This document shows, in pieces, positions 36,900 through 49,446 of a stretch of DNA of 64,000 nucleotides (its first letter is position 1; each line of letters opens with the position of its first letter). The notes beneath the pieces were generated by a model, which worked only from the letters and a program-made list of their open reading frames with translations, ran no database searches and had not been told where the DNA came from. The DNA comes from Lotus japonicus (lineage: Eukaryota > Streptophyta > Magnoliopsida > Fabales > Fabaceae). Location of the stretch: NCBI RefSeq assembly GCF_012489685.1, contig NC_080044.1, forward strand, positions 19,262,369 to 19,326,368, written 5' to 3'. Made by a program: the position numbers and the translations under genes.

Positions 36900-39800
36900 T
36901 TATTCACTGATTCCAATTGGCTCAAGTCCCATTCCCCTCGATGTATCAAATACCATTTTTCTACCCAATGGTTTAGTTAGAGGGTCAACCAAATTTACCT
37001 CTGATTTTACATAATCTATGGAGATTACTCCATCTTTTAGCAGCTGCTTTACCACATTGTGTCTCAATCGAACATGTCGATTTTTACCATTATACGTTTT
37101 GTTCTTAGCAATTGCAATTGCAGATTGGTTATCACAATGCATCGACACTGATGGTGTGGGTTTCATTCCCAAAGGAATATTAGCTAATAAATTTTTTAGC
37201 CACTCAGCTTCACTACCAGCTGATTCCAGAGCTATAAACTCTGATTCCATAGTGGATCTAGCAATAATAGATTGCTTAGCTGATTTCCACGCAACCGCAC
37301 CACCACCAAGTGTAAATATATAACCACTAGTGGATTTTGTCTCGTCTGAATCCGAGATCCAATTGGCATCATTGTATCCTTCAAGTACAGCGGGAAATCC
37401 ACTATATTTGATACCAAGATTCATGGTACCTCTCAAGTATTTCATTACTCTAGCAAGTGCTTCCCAATGATCCTTATTGGGGCTATGTGTATACCTGCTC
37501 AATCTGCTAACAGCATATGCTATATCTGGCCGAGAAAAGTTCATCAGATGTAGCAAGCTCCCAATAATTTGAGCATATTCAGATTGAGAAACAGGGTCTC
37601 CTTTATTTTTCTTCAGTTGGGTGTTGGAATCATAAGGGGTACTCACAGATTTAAAATCATAATAACCAAACTTCTTAAGAAGTTTTTCCACATAGTGTTC
37701 TTGGGATAGTGTGATACTATCTCCCTTCCTTATGATTTTCACACCCAATATAACACTTGCTTCTCCCATATCCTTCATATCAAATTTCGATGAGAGGAAA
37801 TTTTTTGTCTCAATTACAATATTAATGCCAATACAAAAAATAAGCATATCGTCTACATACAAAGAAATGATGACACATTCACCATCCACAGTTTTAGCAT
37901 AAACACATTTATCAGCATCAAATGAATAAAAACCATTACCAAGTAAAGTCTGATCAAACTTCTCATGCCATTGTTTGGGTGCCTGCTTTAATCCATACAA
38001 GGATTTAATGAGTTTGCAAACCTTATTTTCTTGACCCTTGACTTCACATCCTTCAGGTTGTGTCATGTAAATTTCTTCTTCCAGATCACCATTCAAAAAA
38101 GCTGTCTTCACGTCCATTTGATGGATCACAAGTTTGTAGACAGAAGTTAATGCAATTAAAACACGAATAGAAGAAATTCTAGCAACAGGAGCAAAAGTAT
38201 CAAAATAATCAATATTTTGTTTTTGAGTAAAACCTTTTGCAACCAATCTAGCTTTATATTTATCAATGGAGCCATCAGGATGGTGTTTTCTTTTAAAGAT
38301 CCATTTGCATCCAATTGGTTTTGCTCCTTTAGGCAAATCAACTAAAACCCAAGTATTATTTTTCGTGATAGAATCAAGTTCAATTTTGATAGCTTCTTTC
38401 CAAAACCGTGAATCAGAAGATGATATAGCATCAGAAAATGTTAAAGGATCATTATCAGTTAAATAAATATAAAAATCATTTCCAAAGGAAATTGGTTTCC
38501 TTTGTCTCTTACTCCTTCTAAAATCTTCCTCTTCATGTTCATGCTCATTATCTGCAAAGTCATTGTTAGCAATTTGAAAAGGTACATGAACAGAATCATC
38601 AAAATTAATCAATTCAGAATGAGAATAAGAGGCATATTTAGATTTCAAAGGAAACTCATGTTCAAAGAATTCAGCATTCTTGGTTTCTAAGATAGTATCA
38701 CAATCATGCACATCACTCTTTAAAACAAGGAATCTATAAGCAACACTATGTTCAGCATAGCCAATAAACATGCAATCTTAGAACCAATTTTCCTTTTCTT
38801 TGGATCAGGAAACATAACCTTAGCAAGACACCCCCACACTTTTAAATATTTCAGATTTGGTTTATAGCCTTTTCACAGTTCATAGGGTGTCTTACCAGTT
38901 TTCTTGTGAGGAATCCTATTCTGAAGAAAACATGCAGTCAATAAAGCTTCACCCCACAAATTATCAGGTGCAGAAGAGTTAACAAGTAAAGAATTCATCA
39001 TATTTTTCAAAGTCCTATTTTTCCGTTCAGCTACACCATTTGATTCAGGAGAGTAAGGAGGAGTTACTTCATGTATAATACCTTCCTTTTTGCAGAAATC
39101 ATTAAAGATTGTATACTCACCTCCTCTGTCAAATCTAACTCTCTTAATCTTTCTATCCAATTGATTTTCCACTTCAGCTTTATAAGAAAGAAACATGTCA
39201 AAGGCATCATCTTTATTTCGAATAAGATAAACTTTGGTATATCTAGAAAAATCATCTATGAAGGTAATATAATATCTCTTACCACCTCTGGTTTCAGTAT
39301 GTTTCAAATCACCTAAATCAGTATGAATACATCCAAGAAGTTCAGTTTCACGTTCAAAAACAGAAGGACCAGTCAATTTCGTTTCAACACAAATTTCACA
39401 TTTATCACAAGGTTTATATGAGCCATCAATTAAGCCTAAGTTATGCATTTTCTGAAGATAAGAAAAATTCACATGACCTAGTCTAGCATGCCATACATCA
39501 ACAGAGTCAATCAAGTAAGCAGAAGAAGATCCATCATTTATTATTCCAGAAACATTGAGTACAAAGAGACCTTGGTCATAATATCCCTTCCCTATGAATA
39601 CATTATCCTTGGTCATAACAATCTTATCTGATTCAAAAGAAATCTTTACTCCAGCCTTCATCAGGCGACCAACAGAGATCAGATTTGATCTGATCTTAGG
39701 AACATGAAGCACATTCAGTAAAGCAAGGTCCTTTCCAGATGTGAGCTTGAGACGAACAGTCCCTTTTCCGTGGACTCTAGAGGTCTGGGAGTCGCCCATA

Positions 39801-40894
39801 TAAACCAGTTCTTCTCCTTCCTCTACAGGAGAGTAGGAGGAAAATGCATCTCTGTCACCACAGATGTGTTTGGTAGCACCAGAGTCTACCAACCAGATCT
39901 TCACATCGGAAACCATATTGACTAGTGAAACCACCCCAGCAACATCATCTCCTTTAACCTGATTTGAATCTGGTTTAGGAGGATTACTACTATTACCATT
40001 ATTTCCATTTTGCTGGCGGCGTCTGCATTGATTTGCAAAATGACCCGGCTTTCCACAGACAAAACAACTCCTCTTGTTTGTGTCTCTTGTGTTCCTTTTA
40101 AAGGGAATGTTAGAAGTTTTAGGGATAAATTGACCAGGTTTCTTATTAGCGTACCTATTGTGGACAGATTTATTCTGTACCATGTTTGCTCGCGAAGTCA
40201 AGGCCTTTGATCTTGCTTGCCTTATCTCCCTTCTGCTGGTGTCTTCAATCAGGATGTGTGCTATGAGGTCATCAAGGGGCATCTGTTTCTCTCTATGCTT
40301 CAACTGTTGTTTGTAATCATTCCAGGAGTCTGGCAATTTGTTAACCAATGCTCCAGCAGCATACTCATCAGGTAATTTGATGTTCTCACTTTTCAGTTCT
40401 TCAATGAGTTTGTGGTACTCATTGATTTGGGATCTCATGTCTTTGTCTTCGGTCATCTTCCAGTTGCAGTGGGTGTCAATGATGAAGTTGCGCCTTCCAA
40501 CACTTTCAGCGGTGTACTTCTGAATCATTGACTCCCATATTTCCTTTGCTTTCTTGTAGGAGCAGTACACATCAAAGAGATCATTAGATAATGTACTGAT
40601 AATAGTATGACGACATACCTTGTTAGCATGAGCCCAATTGTGTTTCTGTTTCTCAGTAGCAGAAGAATCTAGTTCAGGATTTGTGAGGGCATCTGCAACA
40701 CCGTGCATGTCAAGAGTTGAGGAGATCCTTTCTTGCCACCTGCGGAAATTTTGGCCTCCAAACACCTCAATTTTGGAGATGTCAGGAAACAGTTTGGCGT
40801 AGGCAGGAATCGGAACCGAGCCAAGAACGGAGAGAGGCATAGCACCCTTTCCAGCGTTGGGACTTCCATTCTGGTCACTGTCAGCGTTCGTCAT
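36900..40894 (-). pseudogene. Copia gag-pol polyprotein, broken by a stop and a frameshift
   Basis: The first frame, 40894-38873 (673 aa), holds the gag domain. It is followed by a zinc knuckle CFVCGKPGHFANQC, the protease motif WLVDSGATKHI, the pre-integrase region WHARLGHVNFSYL...CDKCEIC and the integrase core (HTDLGD, FDRGGEY, NGVAERKNRT). It ends at PYEL with TGA where related proteins normally have Trp. About 100 bases further on a small deletion shifts frame. The second frame, 38771-36900 (623 aa), holds reverse transcriptase ([37 protein letters not shown]) and RNase H (YNDANW, TMESEF, HCDNQSA). Catalytic residues are otherwise intact. The gag Met lies only about 20 bases from the 5' LTR. 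Confidence 0.93.
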
Positions 40895-40914
40895 GGTATT
40901 AAAACCTTCAAGAT

Positions 40915-42035
40915 TGTTGGATATTTGACGCGGAGCAGTGACTTTGAAGCAACAACGGAGTCACGAACTGAACCTGCAAGAAAATAAGCTGAGTCGCGAA
41001 AATCAATTCGCTGTCCTTGAAGGTTTTATCCTGGAATATCCAGAACACCTCCCCAGGATTAAACAGCTTCCTCCGGGTAGTCGGGTAACATAACTGGCGA
41101 GAAATAATAATAGGCTTAATTGCAACTTTGGTCCCTGACGTTTACAAATTCCATGATTTTAGTCCCTCACCTAATTTAATTACACGGATAGTCCCTAACT
41201 TTGCTGGTCGTTTGCAATGTTGGTCCTGCCGTTTATTTGTTAACGGAGGAGGCTTACGTGGATGTCCAATTGGAGAGAGAAAGAAGGATTGAAGAGAGAG
41301 GGAAGCATGTGTTGCACCTGAGACCTGCAACGGTCATCTTCTACCGTCTCCCGCCTTAAAAAGCAGAGCACCGTGAGGAAGATGTTTCGAAGCTTGAGAT
41401 TGAGCGAAAATGGAAGAGATAAAGAACGAACGAGTCCCTGGAGGCAAGGAAGAAGATTAAATCAGTTACTGGTCTCTTTCTCTCTCCAATTCGACTTCCA
41501 CATCAGCTAAGTGACCATCCACGTAAACCTTTTCCATTAACAAATAAACGGTAGGACCAACGTTGCAGACGACCAGCTAAGTCAGGGACTATCCGTGTAA
41601 TTAAATTAGGTGAGGGACTAAAATCGTGGAATTGGTAAACGTCAAGGACTAAAGTTGCAATTAAGCCATAATAATAATAATATTGTGATTGCTCAAGAAC
41701 TGGACAAAGGTAGGGAAAGAAGAGAGGAGATGAGAGTGATAAACAATGTAAAATTTGTCCTCTATATATAGCCAAAAAACCGTTAATTCCAAGGTAAGTT
41801 GCACATTAACTTTGGGTGATAACAATTAAAGCTTTGTAGTTTCAAGGTTGAATGCACAATCAACAAGCTTTGGAAATTCCAAGGTTTGAAGGGAGTAAAA
41901 ATTAAAGCTTTGTAGTTTCAAGGTTGAATGCACAGTCAACAAGATTTGGAAATTCCAAGGTTTGAAGGGAGTGGACGGTGCACATGTGGAAATTGTGAGA
42001 CTTGGAACTTTTGGAATATCATTATTTTTCCAACA
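40915..42035 (-). repeat. Right (5') LTR of the copia element, split by a MITE
   Basis: Same borders as the left LTR. Total length is 1121 bases, because 41113-41667 is a foreign insertion. Without the insertion and its duplication the LTR matches the left copy in length within a few bases. The internal 76-base tandem duplication is conserved. Confidence 0.92.
41104..41676. mobile_element. 555-bp MULE-type element nested in the copia 5' LTR
   Basis: The element 41113-41667 begins GGCTTAATTGCAACTTTGGTCC and ends with its inverse, TAAAGTTGCAATTAAGCC. The TIRs extend ~150 bases, to 'CCGTTTATTTGTTAACGG' / 'CCATTAACAAATAAACGG'. Nine-base duplications ATAATAATA flank it (41104-41112, 41668-41676). 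The left LTR of the same copia element is the uninterrupted site. No open frame of note. The terminal sequence is related to the 28207-29887 element. Confidence 0.9.
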
Positions 42036-44139
42036 CCCATAGCCATAACCCAAAAAATCACTTCAATAATCCCTCAACCAAAGCAACCCACCTCCACCAT
42101 CACCATTTTCAGGTCAAACCTTGAGCGAAAAAATAACCATAATCTTTTACCTTCACCATTCTCCTCTCGCATGATCCCCTACATCATATTCTTCCTAAAA
42201 ATAAGCTTCACCACGTAGCTTCTCCAGGATCCTATTCCATACCAGAACCGTCCCATTTGAGAACCCTCAAGTTTCTATCATATCAGTAGCCTAGTTAACC
42301 ACCTCCTTCTTCCTTGCTCACTGCATATACCAATTAAACTGATTACTCATAAACTTTTCTTTTCTCATTCTGAATTTAAAACTCCGAAACGTTTAGTACA
42401 TATCAAATAAAGTAAGTAGAAAAAAAGAGTGTAAAAGTTGGAGAAATGATGATTTAGTTTCCAAGAGCCTTGATATAAGAAGAGGTCCTTCCTAGGTGGC
42501 AAATTATTGTTTCAAGCAACATATGAAAGATCAAGCCTCTATGACTGACATTACATCTTCAGTTGATCAAACTTTGCAGAAAGAAATGGATGTTGTTTAT
42601 TTCCTATAATGTTTACCGTCCATTTCTCATTTATATTGTCATAGTTACTTAAAAAATGTTGAATGTTTAATTTGTCATATGATAGCAATATGGTGCTTAT
42701 ATATAAGAGCCAAGATTTGTACACTCTTGTTTTTCTACCTCTTTTTCTCTGATATGTACGTACACAGTGTCTCAGTTTAAAATTAAGAATGAGAAAAGTG
42801 GAAGTTTAGTAGGTTTATATGGTGAGAAAAGAAATAATGTGGTGGTTAACTTGGCTACTAATGTGATGAGAAAATGAAGTTTATTTGGAGGGATGATTCT
42901 GGTAAGGGGAGAAGCTTGGAGAATCTAATGGGGGAGCGAAATTTTATGAAGAAGATGGTGTTCATAAGGGCCATGTGGGTAGAGAAGAGAATGATGAAAG
43001 TAAAAGAGGATTTTTTTTTTGCACAATGTTGGAGCAAAAAAATGGTCATGATGAAGGTTGGTTGTTGACTTGTTGCGGTTAACTGATTATTGAAGTTTTT
43101 TGGATTTTGGCCATGGCTCGACCATGGTTATGTAGGTTATTCAATTTTGAGCTATTGATGGTTCTGTTTTTTTTTTCATGAGCTGAAGAAATAAAATTTC
43201 GTGTGCTGGATAAACATTTTAGACATTATACCAAGCATTGGACAACCCTATCAAATATGAACCCAGAACAATTGAGATCTTGTACGGAAGATGAAGACCG
43301 AGATTGGCAGATGGAGAGGAGGATGAAATCGAGGAGATGAAGATCCCTAATTTCATTTGGATGGAATCTCAATTGAAGCAGATTCGAAGATGATGGAGAA
43401 CCCTAATTTTTGGTGTCTCAAGGTCGAAGATGGAGATTTACGAATGCTTTGTTATTTTTTTCTTTAGCTATTTAGAATAGTTAGGTTAACAATGGTTGGG
43501 TTATTTTAATTAGAGGATTTTAATTTAAAAAGTTAATGAAGATTAGGAAAAAGTATAATTTAAATGAAAAAAAAAGAATTCCATATGTAGTCATTAATTG
43601 ACGTGACATCGCCATGTAGGTTCAGCTTGACCAATAAGCACAGTGGTCAGCGCCACCACTCCGGTAGGGGCCATTAACAACTATATCCCTTAAGTCTGGA
43701 GCTTTTTCAGTAGTTACACCAGCGAAGGACAAAAACCAAAACTCGCTCAAAGTTCATGGACGAAAAACATATTTAACCCTAATAATTATTCTTGAACAAA
43801 GTGATACTATACCTACCATTGGACTATATTTGATTTTTTAGTTGGTTGATTTATTTTAGTCAACTAAAAAAATTAATTTTTTTTGTCATAAGCTTATTTA
43901 AAAAGCTTCTTTTTTAAATATATCATATTTTTTGTTTTTAAAATTAAAATCTCAGGATACTTGGGTAAGTATAATTAAGCATTCATTGTGTTACTTGTAA
44001 TATTTTACATATAATTGTAACATTAAATTTTATTTGTCGAGGCTAAGTTTGAGGAGAAAAATAATTGAATAGAGGTCATATGCTTCCCATAGTGATGCGT
44101 CAATAGAGGTTGACTCCTCAATTGTTGTGAAATTATGGG
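42036..44139. other. Spacer with MULE-like terminal fragment near 43720-43790
   Basis: No coding gene is supported. Around 43280-43440 a GA-rich stretch resembles a 5' gene fragment but has no recognisable domain. At about 43720-43790 'GGACGAAAAACATATTTAACCC' is the inverse of the 27405-27455 terminus. Confidence 0.4.
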
Positions 44140-44478
44140 CAGACCACGGGTGGAAAGCGCAAGGGACGAATGTATGGCACATGTGACATGTCTACACGTT
44201 ACAAATCTGATGTCCCTTCCATTGCACCTGAGCCATCAGGACCTTCTCATTCGGTTTCTAAGGATTCAAAACCAAACCATGATATGTGCAGGATGTAGAC
44301 AATGCTAGAAGAGAATATTGCACTTTGACAACATCTAAAGCAACAAGAGGCCCAACACGCTGAGCAATACCAGCAAATGACTTCATAGTTCAAAAGTCTA
44401 GCAACACATATTAGTGTTCGTGTTACTGATATTGTTGTTGCTACTGCTAACGAAGAGGATGACTCGGATGATGAGTAG
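44140..44478 (+). pseudogene. En/Spm (CACTA)-like transposase C-terminal relic
   Basis: One frame reads QTTGGKRKGRMYGTCDMSTR, then an S/P-rich linker. It then reads, with three in-frame stops, TMLEENIAL, QHLKQQEAQHAEQYQQMTS and HISVRVTDIVVATANEEDD, ending in an acidic tail and a stop. The 'GG.KRKGR.YG' motif, a Gln-rich coiled coil and an acidic C-terminus are typical of the plant Ptta/En/Spm transposase (Transposase_24) C-terminus. Just downstream, at about 44506, CATTACAAGAATTCC resembles a degenerate CACTA terminus. Not functional. Confidence 0.55.
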
Positions 44479-45642
44479 GTAATTATAGTTATTGTAAAAA
44501 AACCAACATTACAAGAATTCCGATATAAATACTAATTTTTTTTTTCGATGTATCGAAAAAATATAACCACTAAAACAATTTCGATGTTTCTTTTCTAAAT
44601 AGACATAATTATTACAACAAAACAAAGTTAACATCTTTTTTTATTAATAAACAATTTCTTTCATAAAATAAACAAAGAAATGCCCAGAAAATTAATGGAA
44701 AGTTTATCTTAAATAAAATCGGTACAATTGCTAAAATGTGAAGACTCAAGTGAAAAAAAAGTGAAACAAATTGCATTCCTAATATATTAATAAAATTGAT
44801 CATACTACGTACTAACATAAAAGAATAAATCAAACTAATTAAATCAATCAATTTAAAAACTTGTTGGGATATGAATTTATTAAGACTAGCTAAAGTTCAA
44901 TTTCCAAAGTCAAAACTAACAAGATCAAAATCGTATACAGCTGAAATCTGGATAAATTTAAGTTAAAATAGCCCCATGGGAGCAGTTTATGCCTAGCTTT
45001 AAATAGAAAAAAATAAAATAAAAATAGAATAAAAAGTATAAATATGAAGTCATTCCAAATACGATGTCACGGGAAATTGCAAGGGACATCAAGCAATCAT
45101 TGTGTAAAGCAGTTGTAGGACATGCTCCTTCAGCAGAAAGCCGTCTTTCCTTCACTCAGTCTACTAGTAGCTATCACACTCATTCAACACCCATTATCTC
45201 ACATATAATGCTCCTAATTGGTGGGAGAAGATGATCCCAAAGATTATAAAAAGCAGCTGAGGGGAATTCAGGGGAAGATAAACCCTAAAAAGAAAAATAA
45301 AATATTCCCCAGATTAAAGCATACCAACATCCCACCATCAGAGTAGGAACATTACACCCCATATAAACAAGTCATCACAAGAGTCATGCTACTAGCTCCT
45401 TAACAGAATACAAAATGTGCCCTTTCAGTGAAGGATTTTCATCGTTTGGTCTTTCTTTCTGTTTTCTAATAGGTATTTTCTTCCCATTTCTCAATCATGT
45501 TTTTCACTTTTTTCTAGTACCTCATGAGAAATCATGCCCCACTGTGCCATTACCATATGTAAAAATAAGACCAGGTTAGATCCCTGCTTCCTGCTCCCCC
45601 TGAAGAATATTCTCCAAAAAAAATCTTTTCAGATCTGCAATT
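44479..45642. other. AT-rich spacer and LARP1 3'UTR
   Basis: No open frame of note. The right part (about 45200-45642) is likely the 3'UTR of the minus-strand LARP1 gene. Confidence 0.5.
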
Positions 45643-48468
45643 CTAATTTCTTGCAGATATAGAGTGATCCGAAACTTGAATACCGACTTGACCAGTGCCC
45701 TCGCTCGTGGAAAGCATATATTGACTATTAAAATCCCCCAATGGTCTACTATGTGAAACATCTTGTCCTCCAGCAGCATCAGATTTAGTTGTTTCAAGAG
45801 AAATGCTTTGAACTTGTTCTGTCAGCTGTCCAACAGTTTGGGGTGCTGTAACGTTAGAAATCTGAACAGGAGGCATCAGCCATCTCCTCCAATCATTCCG
45901 TCTCCTTATTTTGTCACCCTATAATAGAAGAGTAACAAATTGAAAAGAAGAGGTTTCACTAGTTAATATACCACAAATAACAAAATACCTGATGTATTCT
46001 TTATTTTCAAATTCTTAAAACTTGGAAATTCAAGGTCAGATCAAGAATAATACCTGCACTTCAACAGCAGATGAACTTCGAACAGCATCTAGTACAATCT
46101 GGATATTGTCAGTCAAAAGCTTTACCTGATAGAGATAAAACACACTTGTCATCTAGTAGCGAACACTCCAACATAGCCAGCATAGACGAATAAAACAACA
46201 ACCAAGCATTTTCCACATACCCATCATAGACAAATTTGCACAAAAGAACAATCATGCTCAGTTAGCCATCCGTTTCCATTTGACCAATGTCAATCATAAT
46301 AAGATTATAGAAAATCAAGAGAGATCAATTTTCATACACATTTTGACTCACCTCAGAGAATTGAAAAAACAGTTTAATCATTATAAGGATAGAACTTAGC
46401 TTCATATCAAAAGCTTTAAGGCCAACATAAGCAAGCAATTTCCTATTAGTATAAGATACCCAAAGCAACTCAAGCCTCTCAGTACAAGATGCCCACTATA
46501 GATAATTTTATATCATAATATTGAACTTAAAAAAACAAGAGGAACCCTACAAAGAATACATATTTCATGTGAGGAAGTCTGCATCCATAGGGAGACAAAA
46601 ATAATACGCAGCCATATTTGTTATCCTCTGATTGACACTGAAAGAGCTGTATAGTTAAAAGTGGAAAGATGTATCGAAAGAGGATTACTACACACATAAT
46701 AAATCATTACCTAATACACTTGCTAAGAAAGCAGTTAAACAATACAAGAAGCATATGTTAGAGAATATAAGACAATAATCAGATACAAATTCTCCAATAG
46801 TAGAATAATTAACAGTGTAAAAAATAAAAAATGCATTTTATTGTTAGTAAGTTGTAAACACGCCCGACCAGCTCACCTCAAAGATCAGAAAACAATCAAT
46901 CAAATACCCCAACAACTTACTTTCTTAAAGCCTGCTATTAAATTTATGGGAACAAAGCCCTGGTCATCCATGTTCTGCCGCAAGTATATATCTTTAACTA
47001 AATTCTCATTACTGCAAAAGACAAGTTGTACAGTCAACTTTGGAAAAGAGTTAAAACAACAAATGAAAAGAGTGGCTCATTAAAGTGTAGGAATTACCTG
47101 AAATAGTAGTCAACTTGGTTGACAATCATAGTGTGCAATTGAGGATCCGGAGGTTGAAAGAACATTGCATTAGGTGGTATTGGAGGCACAAATGATACGC
47201 CTCTTAGGGAGTCCAGCGGTGGAGGTGGAACATATACCACTTGAGGTGGTAGTTCTGGAAATGCATATAATCATCAGAGCATATACATAAACTATGAAAT
47301 AACATCCTTCACATAATAACACACATACCAGGAAACCCGATGGAGTTACCGGGAAACCCAATGGAGCCTCCGAATGGACGCATTGGTGGTGGTGGCGGTG
47401 GAAACAATTGAGCAGGATTAGGAGGAGGTGGGGGCCTTATATATCGTGGCACAAATCTCGGAGACATATAGTTGTCTCTACCATTAAAATTTCGCTGATT
47501 ATTCCAATCCTGATTCCCACGGTCCTGATCACGCCTGCCCCCATAGTTATGATGGTGAGCACCATCTCCCCGCTGATGAGGACCGCCGCCATTCCGGTTT
47601 CTATACGAATTTCGCTGCTGCGGCGGGTGATCATTCGACACAAACCCAGTTCTTTGTTGGTGGTGGTCCTTCTGCGAAGAGTTGTGGCTGTGGGACCCCG
47701 TCGCAGCCACGGAACCCTGATTCCCAGAATGTTGTGGATTGTGGCCTCCATTGGAAGACAGATTCGAATTGCTTCGCTTATAAGGCTTCTGTTGAGTCGG
47801 CAAAGTATTGTTCACACCGGCATTATCCCTCACTTGCCTCTGCGGAGAGGGAGTCGCGCTTCCGGTACCCTAACAATCAAAACAACATCAGTCAGCATCT
47901 ATGTACACATACAAATGCAACAACAACAACAAAAAAACATGCATTTACAATCGACAGTAACAAGTAACAACCTTGATCTAAATTGTAACTGTAATTGTAT
48001 AGTAATTGCAATACAAAACATACCCTAATTGAGAAAAAAAAATAACAGAAAAATCTAGCCATGAATGCAAGCATTTTTTATTTATTTTCCCTTTTTGAGA
48101 TTCCGAAAAATCGAGAAGGAATAAAATAAAACCTGTAAATTTGGCGAGGGCGATGATGAATCTACGGAACCCTTAACCGATTCGGGGAGCGATTTAGCCG
48201 GAGAATGAGCGGACTTGGACAAAGCAGGCCAGGAATCGGCGCCCATGACGGAGGAGGAAGCCGCATTGGAGGGTTTGTTCCAGGCAGGCCTCTTACCGCC
48301 GTTGGCATTGTTCTCGGTCTCCTCCGCCGGGGCGGAATTAACGGCGGATGAGTCGGATACGGATACGGCGGGCGGTGATGAGGGAGGCGCGGCGGCGGAG
48401 ACAATCTGGCTCCATGGAGACGGAGAAGGGGAATGATTGGGAGAAGCGGCAGCACCACTCATAGCCAT
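45643..48468 (-). CDS. LARP1: LARP1-type La-related RNA-binding protein, 490 aa, six exons
   Basis: Exons on the minus strand: 48468-48133, 47869-47329, 47254-47098, 47011-46921, 46125-46054 and 45918-45643. All borders are GT-AG and the phases close to 490 codons. The N-terminal half is disordered: Ser/Pro/Ala-rich with a WPALSKS motif, then Asn/Gly/Arg/His-rich with RGG-like patches, then Pro runs. The La motif spans residues ~330-405 (QLHTMIVNQVDYYFSNENL, KDIYLRQNMDDQGFVPINLI, AGFKKVKLLTDN). Its conserved aromatic and basic residues are those expected for RNA 3'-end binding. A basic GDKIRRRNDWRRWL stretch follows. Length and layout match Arabidopsis LARP1b/c, cytoplasmic proteins linked to mRNA translation and decay. 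No C-terminal DM15 repeats are present, unlike LARP1a. The gene appears intact. Confidence 0.92.
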
Positions 48469-48816
48469 TGCAATCAGAATGAAGCGTTAGGGTTAATCTG
48501 AAATCAAAAATAGGATGAATCGGAGATTAGGGTTTGATGAATCTCCGATCGGAAATTGGCAGCAGCAGCAAATGAAGGAGCTGGTTGGGTTTGTTGTTAA
48601 GAGAAAGTGAGATGATGTGCATTTATACGAAGAGGAACGGTGGGGTCACGTTGTTCGTTCTTTCTCTAACCTTTTCGTTCGCTTCGCTCTCTCTCACTGT
48701 TACTCTCTTAATCAGGATTTCACTTTCCTTCATTCACATATACTACTAGGATTTCTATTTCTATTTTCTATGAACTCAAACTTTACCGAAATAACCCTGC
48801 TGCTAAATTAATTAAT
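48469..48816. other. LARP1 5'UTR and promoter region
   Basis: The ~130 bases upstream of the ATG are GA-rich on the coding strand and include an AGGGTTT-type motif, as in many plant 5'UTRs. No distinct TATA box was assigned. Confidence 0.4.
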
Positions 48817-48983
48817 GAGTTTAATTTTGATGGACCTTTACACCGTCAACCAATCAGATTTTAAGGATGTGACATGTCAATTAAAGAAATTAAATGAAAA
48901 GACAGATTTTCTCACATCCTTGAAATCTGATTGGTTGATGGTGTAAAAAAACTTTACACCGTCGGTGCATCAAACTTTTTCTC
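48817..48983. mobile_element. Small MITE-like hairpin 1
   Basis: The left arm reads ACACCGTCAACCAATCAGAT and continues to AAGGATGTGA. It pairs with CACATCCTTGAAATCTGATT...GGTTGATGGTGT on the right. The outer ends (GAGTTTAATTTTGATG / CATCAAACTTTTTCTC) also pair, with an extra TTTACACCGTCGGTGCATC block on the right. No clear target duplication; superfamily not assigned. Confidence 0.65.
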
Positions 48984-49254
48984 TTAATTAAATACTCAAA
49001 TATCATGTGATCGAATAATTTCAAAAAATTACAATTTTTTATTTAATATTTTTGTAATTTGCTTACGAGATTCCTTAACTAACTTTGTACTTTTTTTTAG
49101 GAAAAAAAAATAGATAACTAAATTTGCTGATGTATTTCTACATATGTATGCTGCTAACATGACATGTACAATACGCTGCTGACAGCTCCTATATTACTAA
49201 GATTTTTTTTGTTACATATACTTTCACTTATTCTTTTAAGATACATTAGTTTAT

Positions 49255-49445
49255 GAGTTTAATGAATATCACTAACAGTGTAAAATACTTTTACACAGAT
49301 ATTCAATTGAATTCCGCCAAATCAGAAAATATCTTATTCTTTTAATTAAAATTAAAGTCAAATGTAATTCTCTCCTATGTGGCATGCTTTGATTGGATGA
49401 CTGTGTAAAACTATTTTACACTGTCAGTGCATATCCATTAAACTC
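49255..49445. mobile_element. Small MITE-like hairpin 2, 191 bp
   Basis: GAGTTTAATGAATATCAC..AACAGTGTAAAATACTTTTACACA at the left pairs with TGTGTAAAACTATTTTACACTGTCAGTGCATATCCATTAAACTC at the right. The terminus resembles hairpin 1, suggesting related families. Target duplication was not resolved. Confidence 0.7.
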
Positions 49446-49446
49446 T

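Larger units (their letters stand above)
35790..42035 (-). mobile_element. Ty1-copia LTR retrotransposon, complete but defective
   Basis: The element is bounded by LTRs starting TGTTGG and ending CCAACA, with a perfect 5-base target duplication CCCAT (35785-35789 and 42036-42040). Minus orientation follows from the gag-pol frame, so the right LTR is the 5' LTR. A G-rich polypurine tract (GTGGGGGAT on minus) abuts the left LTR. The domain order gag-protease-integrase-RT-RNase H defines Ty1-copia. Apart from a 555-bp MULE insertion in the 5' LTR, the LTRs differ at only about ten positions (~98% identity by eye), indicating a fairly recent insertion. Confidence 0.95.

Noticed and set aside
47408..48028. 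206-aa plus-strand open frame
   Set aside because: It is the antisense shadow of LARP1 exon 2, which has correct splice borders and a recognisable protein on the minus strand.
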